Assembly (NCBI RefSeq): GCF_000472865.1
Contig: NZ_AXAP01000017.1
Span: 58,318 to 122,317, forward strand
Length of the DNA: 64,000 bases
Source of the DNA: Bradyrhizobium elkanii WSM2783
Lineage (GTDB): Bacteria; Pseudomonadota; Alphaproteobacteria; Rhizobiales; Xanthobacteraceae
Reading direction: 5' to 3'
Below, in pieces: positions 8,274-16,046 of the stretch. Both the position numbers and the translations under genes were made by a program. Within the stretch, counting starts at the first letter, position 1. Each line of letters starts with the position of its first letter. A model generated the notes under the pieces. The model searched no databases. It saw only the letters and a program-made list of their open reading frames with translations, and was not told where the DNA came from.

Positions 8274-9370
8274 TCGGCGGCAATCCCACGCGTCGCATTG
8301 CGCTGGGCGATCAGCTTGCGCGCCAGCGGGATCAATTCACGGCCATAGTCGATCGCATCGATCAGCGGATCGAAGCCGCGGATCAGGAAGTGACTGACGC
8401 CGAGGTCGTAATAATCGGCGAACACCTCCGCCACCTGCTCGGGCGTGCCGACCAGCGCCGTGGTGTTGCTGTTGGCGCCGGTCAGCTTGGCAATCTCGGT
8501 CCAAAGCCGCTTGTCGATACGCGCGCCTTGATCGGCAAGCGCAAGCAGCCGCTTCGCGCCCGCGGTGGCATGACCATCAGCTGGCTTGCGGTAGCCGGTC
8601 TGGTCCTGCAATTCGGTGGCGCGCTCGAGGATCGACTGCGCCTTGGCCCACGCCTTCTCCTCGGTGTCGGCGAGGATCGGCCGCACCGAAAGGCTGAAGC
8701 GCGGCGCCGGCCGGCCGTGCTTGGCGGCAGCAGCGCGCACGCGCGCGGTGACGTCGCGCACCTGCGCATAAGATTCTCCCCACAGCGCGAAGGTGTCGGC
8801 GTGCTTGCCCGCGACCTCCACCGCGGCATCCGAGCCGCCGCCGACGAAGGTGTAGATGCCGCCCTTCTGATGCGGCTTAACTTGCGAAAAGCCCCGCTCG
8901 ACCTGGTAGTACTTGCCGCGATAGTCGAACGGCTTCTCGCTGGTCCATTCCAGGCGGACGATGTCGAGGAATTCGCTGGTGCGCGCATAGCGCTCGTCCT
9001 TGTCGTCGAGCGTATTGCCGTCCTGGCGCAGTTCGGTGGCATTGCCGCCAGTGATGACGTGCAGCGAGACGCGGTCAGGGTAGAACTGGTCGAGCGTGGC
9101 GAGCTGACGCGCCAAGAGCGTCGGCGCGGTGAAGCCCGGCCGCTGCGCGATCATCACTTTCAACGTCCTGGTGATGCCGAGCACGTGCTGGGCGACCTGC
9201 AGCGCATCCGGCGTCGTCGAATGAAACGCGAGCAGCGCGCGGTCGAAACCGGCAAGCTCATGCGCCTTGGCGACCGTCTCGATATAAGGCGGATTGAGCA
9301 CGGGACCGGAGCGCACGATGGTCTCGGACGCATTGTTGTTGGTGATGAAGCCGATGAACTCGACTGACAT
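8270..9370 (-). CDS. ssuD: LLM-class flavin-dependent alkanesulfonate monooxygenase (SsuD-like)
   Basis: 366 residues, the usual length for SsuD. Bacterial-luciferase-like TIM barrel, with GFDRALLAFHSTTPDALQVA, RPGFTAPTLLARQLATLDQF, RVSLHVITGGNATELRQDG and the characteristic DERYARTSEFLDIVRLEW. SsuD uses FMNH2 and O2 to release sulfite and an aldehyde from sulfonates; a partner NAD(P)H:FMN reductase is needed and none is encoded in this operon. It lies 29 bp downstream of the acyl-CoA-dehydrogenase-like gene and overlaps the next binding-protein gene by 4 bp. Assignment to SsuD rather than another sulfonate or sulfone monooxygenase rests on motif similarity only. Confidence 0.82.
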   Translation of the reverse strand: MSVEFIGFITNNNASETIVRSGPVLNPPYIETVAKAHELAGFDRALLAFHSTTPDALQVAQHVLGITRTLKVMIAQRPGFTAPTLLARQLATLDQFYPDRVSLHVITGGNATELRQDGNTLDDKDERYARTSEFLDIVRLEWTSEKPFDYRGKYYQVERGFSQVKPHQKGGIYTFVGGGSDAAVEVAGKHADTFALWGESYAQVRDVTARVRAAAAKHGRPAPRFSLSVRPILADTEEKAWAKAQSILERATELQDQTGYRKPADGHATAGAKRLLALADQGARIDKRLWTEIAKLTGANSNTTALVGTPEQVAEVFADYYDLGVSHFLIRGFDPLIDAIDYGRELIPLARKLIAQRNATRGIAAE

Positions 9371-9399
9371 GGGGAAGCTCCGATCTTGTTGGCTGTTGT

Positions 9400-10572
9400 T
9401 CAGATGCCCAGCGCCAGGCGTCCGGCGGCGATGCGGGTGGAGTCATCCTGCGGGGTGTGGACGCGGCCGCACAGCACATCGCGAAAATGCCGCTCCAGCG
9501 GATTGTGTCGCGACAGGCCGTGATTGCTGGTCAGTGACAGCGCGTCCTCCACCACGGCGACGGCATTGTTGGTCACCGTCAGCTTGACGATATTGGACTC
9601 GGTCGCGCTGAGCGGCAAGCCGGCATCGAACTCGGCGGCAAAACTGTCGATCAGGCGTGCATTGACCGCAAGCCGCGCCTCGATGCCGCCGAGGATTTCC
9701 TGAGCTCGTGGCAATGTCGCGAGCGGTCCGCCGAGATTGGCCGGAACACGTTCGCGCAGGAACCTGATCAGCCAGTCGCGCGCGGCGCGGGCGACACCGC
9801 TATAGATGGCGGCCACGAAGATGGCGTGGATGGTCGCCTGGGTGACATCAGGCGCGGTCCACTCCTCCGGCTTCCGCACGTCGACCTCGTAATCGAGCGG
9901 GAACACGACGTCCTCGAAGATCACGTCGTGACTGCCGCTGGCGCGCAGGCCGAGATGGTTCCAGGTCTCCTCGATCCTCGTTCCGGGCAATCCCGCGGGC
10001 ACCAGGAATTGGCCGACGCGGGTTTCCGGCTCGTCGGTCTTGGCCCATACCAGATACCATTTCAGGATCGGCGCGCCGGTCGAATAGATCTTGCGGCCAC
10101 TCAGCCGCCACCCGGTCTCGGTGCGGCGCGCAATCGTCGCCGGGAGGCCGCCGCGCGCCGGCGATCCCAGTTCGGGCTCGACACGCAGCGCATTGATCAG
10201 CGCCACGCCTTCGACGGTCTCCTTGGCGAGCTTGCGCGACAGGCGCGCGGGCCAGCGCGGGCTGCGCGCCATCACCATATGGTTGATGTAGTGCATCGAC
10301 AGCACCAGCGCGGTCGACGGATCGGCCTTGCCGATAATGCCAAGGATGCGCGCCGTGTCGCGGGCGCCCGCCCCTACCCCGCCGAGCGCAGCCGGGACGG
10401 TCAGCGCGAGCAGACCGGCTTTCGCGAGGTCGTCGAAATTCTCGAACGGAAAGCTGGCGTCGCGGTCGTGCGCAGCTGCCCGCCCGGCAATGACCTCGGC
10501 GAGCTGTGAGGCGCGCGCGACATGGTCCGGCGCTCCCGACGGAGTCAGCTCTTTCGCCGCAGATGTCACCAT
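9400..10572 (-). CDS. Acyl-CoA dehydrogenase-fold flavoenzyme, SfnB/DszC-like sulfur acquisition oxidoreductase
   Basis: 390 residues. Acyl-CoA dehydrogenase fold: FPFENFDDLAKAGLLALTVPAALGG, TARILGIIGKADPSTALVLSMHYINH, RRTETGWRLSGRKIYSTGAP, WNHLGLRASGSHDVIFEDV and a C-terminal NHGLSRHNPLERHFRDV. The catalytic Glu region of true acyl-CoA dehydrogenases is not evident; the SNHGLSRHNPLERHFRD ending is typical of the flavin monooxygenase subgroup (SfnB, DszC). Placed between transporter genes and SsuD-like monooxygenase, it probably oxidises an organosulfur compound. It overlaps the ATPase stop by 7 bp (ATGGTGA), indicating translational coupling. Confidence 0.82.
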   Translation of the reverse strand: MVTSAAKELTPSGAPDHVARASQLAEVIAGRAAAHDRDASFPFENFDDLAKAGLLALTVPAALGGVGAGARDTARILGIIGKADPSTALVLSMHYINHMVMARSPRWPARLSRKLAKETVEGVALINALRVEPELGSPARGGLPATIARRTETGWRLSGRKIYSTGAPILKWYLVWAKTDEPETRVGQFLVPAGLPGTRIEETWNHLGLRASGSHDVIFEDVVFPLDYEVDVRKPEEWTAPDVTQATIHAIFVAAIYSGVARAARDWLIRFLRERVPANLGGPLATLPRAQEILGGIEARLAVNARLIDSFAAEFDAGLPLSATESNIVKLTVTNNAVAVVEDALSLTSNHGLSRHNPLERHFRDVLCGRVHTPQDDSTRIAAGRLALGI

Positions 10573-11363
10573 GTTGCGTCCAGTCCGAGCAGGCCGAGAA
10601 TCTGCCGGCGCAGATCGGCGAGATAGGGGTCGCCGCGATGGCGCGGATACGGCCGATCGACTTTGACGTCGGCCTTGACGCGCGCCGGGCGGTCGCTAAG
10701 CACGATGACGCGGTTGGCGAGGAACAGCGCTTCCTCCGCATCATGCGTGACGAGCAGCGTGGTGAAGCCCTTGCGCTGCCAGAGCGAGACGATCTCCGCC
10801 TGCATGGTGATCCGCGTCAACGAATCCAGCTTGCCGAGCGGCTCGTCGAGGATGAGCACCTTCGGATCGTTGACGAGCGCACGCGCCAGCGCGACGCGCT
10901 GCGCCATGCCGCCGGAAAGCTGGTGCGGATAGGCTTTCCTGAACGCGGAGAGGCCGACGAGATCGATCGCCGTGTCGACACGCTGGCGCTGGCTTTTCAG
11001 GATGCCCTGCGCCTCCAGGCCAAGCGCGACATTGTCCCAGACCGAGCGCCAGGGAAACAGCGTCGGGTCCTGGAACACGACGACGCGCGACGGGTGCGGT
11101 CCGTTGATGCGGATATCGTCCTCACGCAGCACGCCGCTGCGCGGCTTCTCAAGTCCGGCCACCAGCCGCAGCAGCGTGGACTTGCCGCAGCCGGACGGGC
11201 CGAGCAGCGCGACGAACTCGCCGGGCTTGATCGCCAAGCTGACGTCCTCGAGCACGGGCAGCACGGCGCCATCGATATCGAAAGCGTGGCTGACATGCTC
11301 GATATCGAGCTCGGCACCGACGGCAGGATAAGTGATCGCTTCGGCCAAAGCGGCGGCTACCAT
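10566..11363 (-). CDS. ABC transporter ATP-binding protein, sulfonate/nitrate/taurine type (SsuB-like)
   Basis: 265 residues using the ATG at 11363, which overlaps the permease stop by 7 bp (ATGGTAG), the same coupling seen at its own 3' end. Walker A GPSGCGKSTLLR, Q-loop VVFQDPTLFPW, signature LSGGMAQRVALARAL, Walker B VLILDEPLGKLDS and H-loop LLVTHDAEEALFL are all present. It energises uptake through the permease at 11357-12388 with the binding protein at 12366-13466. Longer in-frame starts would overlap the permease and lack conserved sequence. Confidence 0.92.
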   Translation of the reverse strand: MVAAALAEAITYPAVGAELDIEHVSHAFDIDGAVLPVLEDVSLAIKPGEFVALLGPSGCGKSTLLRLVAGLEKPRSGVLREDDIRINGPHPSRVVVFQDPTLFPWRSVWDNVALGLEAQGILKSQRQRVDTAIDLVGLSAFRKAYPHQLSGGMAQRVALARALVNDPKVLILDEPLGKLDSLTRITMQAEIVSLWQRKGFTTLLVTHDAEEALFLANRVIVLSDRPARVKADVKVDRPYPRHRGDPYLADLRRQILGLLGLDATW

Positions 11364-12388
11364 TTGACGACACCTTTCTGCCAGACCAGCAGACGGTCGC
11401 GCGTCTTGAACAGCACCGTGATCGCGCCGGAGCAGAGCAGCGACATCACGATCAGCGCGGCATACATGTTGGCATAGGCGGCCCAGCCCTGCGCCCACTG
11501 CAAATACCAGCCAAGCCCGGCCTTGACGCCGATCATCTCGGCCACGACCAAGACAGCGAACGAGGAGCCGAGCCCCATGAACAGGCCGACGAAGACATGC
11601 GGCAGCGCCGCGGGGATCGCCACCTTCAGCACCAGGAAGGACGGCTTGGCGCCAAGCGTCCGTGCGACGTCGTAGTAGGCGTTCGGCACGCTCGCAACGC
11701 CGGACCAGGTCAGGACAGTCACCGGGAAGCCGGTGGCAAGCGCGATCAGGAAGGTGCTCGCGCTCCAGCTCGAGGGAAAGGTGAAGAAGGCGAACGGCAG
11801 CCAGGCGGTCGCCGGCAACGGTCCGATGAAGCGCAGCACCGGATGCACCCAGTAGCCCACCTTCTGTGACCAGCCGATCGATACGCCGGTCAAAAACCCG
11901 ATGGCCGCGCCGATGATATAGCCACCGAGCTGCAGCTTCACGGATGCGATGACGCTGTTGAACAGCTTTGGCAGATCATCGGTATAGACTTCCACGATCG
12001 CCTGCGGCGGCGGGAAGAACGGCAGCGGCAGCCAGCCGAACTTTGCGGTCGCAATCTCCCAGAGCGTCAGAAATGACCCGAGCGCCACCAGCCACGGCGC
12101 GCGCCGGCGCAGCGCCACGCCGGCGCCACCGAGAAAATCGGCGCCGAGTGTCCCAAGCAGTGCAAGCGCTGCGATCAAGAACGCGCCGATCGCAACCCCA
12201 TTCGTTCGCGACCAGTCGCCAAGATCTTCCCAGTAGAGGCAGGAAGCGCCGAACGCCAGCCACGCGGCGCCAGTGGCTAGGCCGGCGCCATAGCCGCCAC
12301 TGCGCAGCTTCTCAAGCCAGCCCGGGCTGACGCCGGCCGCGGCCTGTCCCGCGGCGGCCGATGCGTCAGACACTGAATACGTCGACAT
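11357..12388 (-). CDS. ABC transporter permease, sulfonate/nitrate/taurine type (SsuC-like)
   Basis: 343 residues. The C-terminal two thirds carry the BPD_transp_1 domain with the EAA-like loop YYDVARTLGAKPSFLVLKVAIPAALPHVFVGL. The N-terminus is extended, with about 90 residues of extra hydrophobic sequence (YGAGLATGAAWLAFGASCLYWEDLG, GAFLIAALALLGTLGADFLGG) before the canonical domain, longer than typical SsuC (about 260 residues). The start overlaps the binding-protein gene by 23 bp. Inner-membrane component of the organosulfur transporter. Confidence 0.9.
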   Translation of the reverse strand: MSTYSVSDASAAAGQAAAGVSPGWLEKLRSGGYGAGLATGAAWLAFGASCLYWEDLGDWSRTNGVAIGAFLIAALALLGTLGADFLGGAGVALRRRAPWLVALGSFLTLWEIATAKFGWLPLPFFPPPQAIVEVYTDDLPKLFNSVIASVKLQLGGYIIGAAIGFLTGVSIGWSQKVGYWVHPVLRFIGPLPATAWLPFAFFTFPSSWSASTFLIALATGFPVTVLTWSGVASVPNAYYDVARTLGAKPSFLVLKVAIPAALPHVFVGLFMGLGSSFAVLVVAEMIGVKAGLGWYLQWAQGWAAYANMYAALIVMSLLCSGAITVLFKTRDRLLVWQKGVVKW

Positions 12389-13466
12389 AAATCCGTTCCG
12401 CGAATTTCGCCGTGTCAGTGCTTTGCTTGAACACCGAGACGGTCTTCAGATCGTCGGCGTACCCTTTCAGCTCGCGCTTCAGGACTTCGCCAACAGGGTG
12501 ATGGTGATGGGTGTGATAGCGCGCCATCGCTTCGAGATCGGCGAGCGTCGCAGTCTTCGGCGCATAGGGCTGGAACGACTTCGCGGCCTTGTCCGGATTC
12601 TGCGAGGTGAACATGGCGGCATCGAGCAGCGCCTGGGTGATGGCGCGCGCGACATGCGGCTCATTACGCACGAGAGAGCCGCGGAGGCCGACGATGCAGC
12701 AGGTCTTGTCGCGATATTCACCGTCAAGATTAGACGCGACTTCCTTGTACTGGCTGTCCTTGAGCCAGAGATAAGCGAGCGGATCGGAGGCGAGGAACGC
12801 CTGCACCTCGCCCTTCTCGACCGCGACGTTGAGAAGGTTGCCGGGATAAGCGCGCCAGTCGACGTCCTTGTTCGGATCAAAGCCCTGCTTGGCAAGCTGG
12901 ATCGAAAAGAAGTTCTTGTCGGGACCGGCGAGATCGCCGACAGCGACGATCTTGCCCTTGAGGTCGGCGAGCTTGTCGACGCCGGAGCCTACGCGCGTCA
13001 GCACGCGCATGCAGCCGCCATGGGTGCCGGCGGCGATCTTGACGTCAAAGCCTTGCTCCAGCGGCTTGAGCCAGCGCAGCGCCATGCCGAGCCCGGCATC
13101 GCTCTTGCCGGTGGCAATCGCCTCCAGCAACTGGTCGGTCGAGCCGCTGTAGTTGATGAGTTCGATGTCGAGGTTCTGCTTCTGGAAGAAGCCGTAGTCG
13201 ATCGCGACCGGCAGCGGCGCAAGACACACCGCGCCTGCGTTCCATGACAGCTTCAATTTGCGCGGCGCACCGGTCAGCGGCGGCGCGTCGGATGCCGTCT
13301 TGCAGATCGGGAATTCGGAGAAGTTGATCGTCGGCACCACGCCGCGCGCGGAAAACGCCTGTGCGCCAAACGCTCCGATCGGCGCAGCAAAAGCCGCAGC
13401 CGCGCCGGCCCGGAGCAGCGTCCGCCGATCCATCGCCACTCTATTCTTCTTTTCTCCAATCGACAT
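12366..13466 (-). CDS. NitT/TauT-family ABC transporter substrate-binding protein with Tat-like signal
   Basis: 366 residues from the ATG at 13466, preceded by AGGGGTGAGC at proper spacing; an ATG at 13487 is the alternative. The N-terminus has a twin-arginine-like signal (DRRTLLRAGAAAAFAAPIG). Binding-fold motifs: LPVAIDYGFFQKQNLDIELINY, STDQLLEAIATGKSDAGLGMAL, KGKIVAVGDLAGPDKNFFS. A histidine cluster HTHHHH occupies residues 318-323, which could bind metal or simply be a linker. First gene of the organosulfur operon, so it probably supplies the permease directly downstream. The ligand is unknown within the sulfonate/taurine/sulfate-ester group. Confidence 0.88.
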   Translation of the reverse strand: MSIGEKKNRVAMDRRTLLRAGAAAAFAAPIGAFGAQAFSARGVVPTINFSEFPICKTASDAPPLTGAPRKLKLSWNAGAVCLAPLPVAIDYGFFQKQNLDIELINYSGSTDQLLEAIATGKSDAGLGMALRWLKPLEQGFDVKIAAGTHGGCMRVLTRVGSGVDKLADLKGKIVAVGDLAGPDKNFFSIQLAKQGFDPNKDVDWRAYPGNLLNVAVEKGEVQAFLASDPLAYLWLKDSQYKEVASNLDGEYRDKTCCIVGLRGSLVRNEPHVARAITQALLDAAMFTSQNPDKAAKSFQPYAPKTATLADLEAMARYHTHHHHPVGEVLKRELKGYADDLKTVSVFKQSTDTAKFAERIYVDVFSV

Positions 13467-13939
13467 GCTCACCCCTATGTCCGTCATGGCTCCGCCGTCC
13501 GCGCGAACGGCCCAGCCCGCGCACATCTCATCCAGAGCTATTGTTGTAAGAAGGCGGATTTCTCCGGCGCTATTGGCACCCAATGCAACCGCCAAATGAT
13601 GCGGTGCGATCGTGTCATCGTCAATGAAATGGAATTTCGAATGTGGCGCGCGCGAAAGGGATTATCTCCACGATCCCAGCGGCAGACGATGAAACGATTT
13701 CGTCGTGACGCGATCGTCGGCAGCGCACGTACTGACGCAAATCGCGCGGGAATTTAGCCCTCTTGTAACGGTGCGCGTGGCGCCTTCTCCGCAGAGGAAC
13801 CCAACGAGACGTTCTTTGTCGCCAGCCGCGCCAATACAGATTTCCGTTTCGTTGACTGCGCGGGGTTCGCTCATAGACTCGATGGAACGCTCATGTGCTC
13901 TCTACGCAATGGGCGAATGAAATCACAAAAGAGATGGAC
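13467..13939. other. Divergent promoter region between two organosulfur binding-protein genes
   Basis: 473 bp without a convincing gene. It separates the minus-strand operon starting at 13466 from the plus-strand binding protein at 13940, so both promoters must lie here. I looked for a CysB- or Cbl-type site and sigma-54 elements and saw none clear enough to report; TGGCAC at about 13570 has the wrong spacing to the next GC. Confidence 0.5.
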
Positions 13940-14917
13940 ATGCGCAGGCTCACTCGCTTTAACTCCGTTACGCGCAAGCTGGCGACTGCATTCGTCGCTA
14001 CCGCAATCACCCTTTCTTCAGTTCTCGCAGCGCTGGCCGACGACGCAATCGTGTTGCGCATCGGCGACCAGAAGGGCGGCAACCGTTCGCTGCTCGACAT
14101 CTCAGGTTTCGGAACGAATCTGCCCTACAAGATCGAGTGGTCGGAATTTCCTGCGGCCGCGCCGATACTCGAAGCCTTGAACGCGGGCGCGCTCGACGTC
14201 GGCTATACCGGTGACCTCTCTTTCCTGTCGGTCTATGCATCGGGTGCGCCGATCAAGGCGATCGGCGGCACGCGGTCCGACGCCAGGACGCAAGCCATCC
14301 TGGTGCGCGAGGATTCGCCGATCAAGACCGCGGCTGATCTCAGGGGCAAGCGTCTCGCCGGCACGCGAGGCGGCTGGGGGCAATTCCTGATCGACGCGAC
14401 GCTGGAGAAATCCGGCTACAAGCTCGAGGACGCGACCTTCGCGCCGCTCGGTCCGGTCGACGCCAAGATCGCGCTGCTTGCGGGATCGATCGACGCCTGG
14501 GCGGTGTGGGAGCCCTATATTTCGTTTGCGACGCTGAAGGACAAAGCACGCGTGGTTGCCGACGGCCAAGGCCTGACGCCGACGATCACCTTCATTGTCG
14601 CCTCCGATAACGCTATCGCCACCAAGCGCGTCGCGGTCCAGGACCTGCTGCAGCGGCTGAACAAGGCACGGCTGTGGTCGCTCGATCATCTCGCCGACTA
14701 TGCGAAGAACACGGCCGAGCTGACCAAACTTCCGGAGGACGTGCTGCTGAGCGCCTATACCGCGCAGAAGACCAGCCCGATCGCGATCGACGAGAACGTG
14801 GTCAAGGAAGTGCAGGAAGCCTCCGACCGCGCCACACGCTACGGCATCCTGTCGAAGACGCTCGACGTCGGCAAAGCCGTCGATCGCAGCTTCACCGCGG
14901 GCGCCAGTCTGAATTGA
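13940..14917 (+). CDS. ABC transporter substrate-binding protein, aliphatic sulfonate (SsuA-like)
   Basis: 325 residues from the ATG at 13940 (AAAAGAG seven bases upstream; an in-frame ATG at 13934 also possible). Signal peptide LATAFVATAITLSSVLAALA. Same pattern as the protein at 7332-8273: VLRIGDQKGGNRSLLDISG, PYKIEWSEFPAAAPILEALNAGALDVGYTGD, DAWAVWEPYISFATL and GKAVDRSFTAG near the C-terminus. It has no permease of its own and is transcribed away from the organosulfur operon; it probably widens the ligand range of that transporter. Followed by a dispersed palindromic repeat. Confidence 0.87.
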   Translation: MRRLTRFNSVTRKLATAFVATAITLSSVLAALADDAIVLRIGDQKGGNRSLLDISGFGTNLPYKIEWSEFPAAAPILEALNAGALDVGYTGDLSFLSVYASGAPIKAIGGTRSDARTQAILVREDSPIKTAADLRGKRLAGTRGGWGQFLIDATLEKSGYKLEDATFAPLGPVDAKIALLAGSIDAWAVWEPYISFATLKDKARVVADGQGLTPTITFIVASDNAIATKRVAVQDLLQRLNKARLWSLDHLADYAKNTAELTKLPEDVLLSAYTAQKTSPIAIDENVVKEVQEASDRATRYGILSKTLDVGKAVDRSFTAGASLN

Positions 14918-14948
14918 TTGTCTCTTGAAAGGGCGGTTGGTGCCGCCG

Positions 14949-15084
14949 CGATGGACGCTGCGCCCCCTCTCCCGCTTGCGGGAGAACATCGGGCTGAGGG
15001 TGTCTCCACGATGGGACCATCCGTGAGGAGAGAACTCTCACCCGGCGCTAAGCGCCGACCTCTCCCGCAAGCGGGAGAGGTGTT
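14949..15084. repeat. Dispersed palindromic repeat (CTCTCCCGCTTGCGGGAGA type), copy 1
   Basis: Imperfect long inverted repeat: CCCCTCTCCCGCTTGCGGGA near 14963 pairs with the complementary CTCTCCCGCAAGCGGGAGAG near 15060, and an inner GGCGCTAAGCGCCG hairpin is at about 15043. A diverged copy with the same layout is at 36998-37134, and a half copy with the same GCGATGGAC lead-in is at 63673-63710. It follows the binding-protein gene, toward HU on the opposite strand. Confidence 0.75.
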
Positions 15085-15104
15085 GTAAAGCGAGGAGACG
15101 TCGG

Positions 15105-15185
15105 ATGCCCGGTCCTCTTCATCTCGCGCTCATCGTCGCCGGCCACCTGGCCTGCATGGCCTTGCTCGTGGGGCTTTCGTTTTGA
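15105..15185 (+). CDS. Possible 26-residue single-pass membrane microprotein
   Basis: ATG at 15105 preceded by GAGGAG with a 7-nt spacer, an excellent ribosome-binding site, encoding MPGPLHLALIVAGHLACMAL then LVGLSF and stop. The product is almost wholly hydrophobic, enough for one transmembrane helix. The strong ribosome-binding site and clean stop argue for translation; no homology is recognised and there is no operon context, as it sits between a repeat and the HU gene on the other strand. It could be fortuitous. Confidence 0.35.
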   Translation: MPGPLHLALIVAGHLACMALLVGLSF

Positions 15186-15277
15186 TGGCTTGTTCCCACG
15201 AGCGCTGATTGCCGCACCCCGCGTTGCGGAGGGATAGAGGGTCAGGCCTCACGCGAACGCCGGGCGCGCTTCATAGC

Positions 15278-15306
15278 AAAAAGGCCCCCGCTTCCGGAGG
15301 CCTTTT
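15278..15306 (-). terminator. Rho-independent terminator of the HU gene
   Basis: Reading the minus strand, AAAAGGCCTCC, loop, GGGGGCCTTTTT forms a GC-rich hairpin ending in a T run, directly after the HU stop codon at 15310. Confidence 0.85.
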
Positions 15307-15309
15307 GCC

Positions 15310-15609
15310 TTAGACCGCGTCCTTGGCGGCCTTGACCGGGCGAGCCCGGACGACCTTGCGGGCCGGCTTGGCCTTGAACACCGTCTCTTCGCCGGTGAAG
15401 GGGTTGATGCCCTTGCGCGCCTTGGTCGCGGGCTTCTTGATCACCACGAACTTCGCGAAGCCGGGGACGAGGAACACGCCGTTCTTCTTCAGCTCCTTAT
15501 GACCGACGTCCGTGAGGGTATCCATCACGTTCTTGACGTCGCGCTTGGAGAGTTCGGTGGTGGTCGCGATCTTCTCGATCAGTTGCGACTTCGACAGTTG
15601 GGTAGCCAT
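15310..15609 (-). CDS. HU-family DNA-binding protein
   Basis: 99 residues. Typical HU/IHF N-terminal helices (LSKSQLIEKIATTTELSKRD, VKNVMDTLTDVGHKELKKNG), then the beta arm with GFAKFVVIKKPATKARKG and INPFTGEETVFKAKPARK. The arm tip keeps the NPFTGE counterpart of the HU RNPQTGE signature, but the sequence is divergent and the tail (VRARPVKAAKDAV) is Lys/Arg/Ala-rich. Nucleoid-associated, binds DNA without strict sequence specificity. Monocistronic with its own terminator. The long region upstream (15610-16046) must hold its promoter. Confidence 0.93.
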   Translation of the reverse strand: MATQLSKSQLIEKIATTTELSKRDVKNVMDTLTDVGHKELKKNGVFLVPGFAKFVVIKKPATKARKGINPFTGEETVFKAKPARKVVRARPVKAAKDAV

Positions 15610-16046
15610 GGTTGCTCCATTGATTCTGGAAACGGCACGTTATGGCGGAAACCGGCTAAAAAAACAGGGTTTTCAGCATTCTTCACAGCTATATCGCCGC
15701 TGATACACCGGAATCCTGCATTTTTCCCGGGTTTTTTCGCTGGTCGAGGCCCTCCATTGCCTCCGACAGCATCTCTATACGCCTACGAACGGGCCATCCG
15801 GCACCCTGCCGACCCCTATTTTTCCGCTGCAGATTCGCACTCAGTGATTCGCGGTCCCTGCCGAAGCTCGCCTCACTGAGCCGCAGCCGATAACGCCGGT
15901 CTGGTGTGGGGCCAGGACGATGATCGTTCAGATTGCGCGGCAATTGAGAAAATGACCTGGGGTTCCCCTCCCCGCACAACATCGGCTAAAGACGGCCTGC
16001 GGCCCCACGCCGCGCGCTGCCCGACGCCACTTTCTGGAGACCTTGT
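15610..16046. other. Intergenic region between HU and the oligopeptide-type ABC operon
   Basis: 437 bp containing the divergent promoters of HU and of the binding-protein gene at 16047. Apart from A/T-rich runs next to HU (AAAAAACAGGG near 15660), no gene or distinctive site is apparent. Confidence 0.5.

Noticed and set aside
13565..13590. TGGCACCCAATGCA as a sigma-54 promoter near the organosulfur genes
   Set aside because: Only 8 bases separate GG from GC instead of 10; RpoN promoters do not tolerate this.
13880..13900. TGGAACGCTCATGTGC as a sigma-54 promoter before the 13940 gene
   Set aside because: GG to GC spacing is one base too long.
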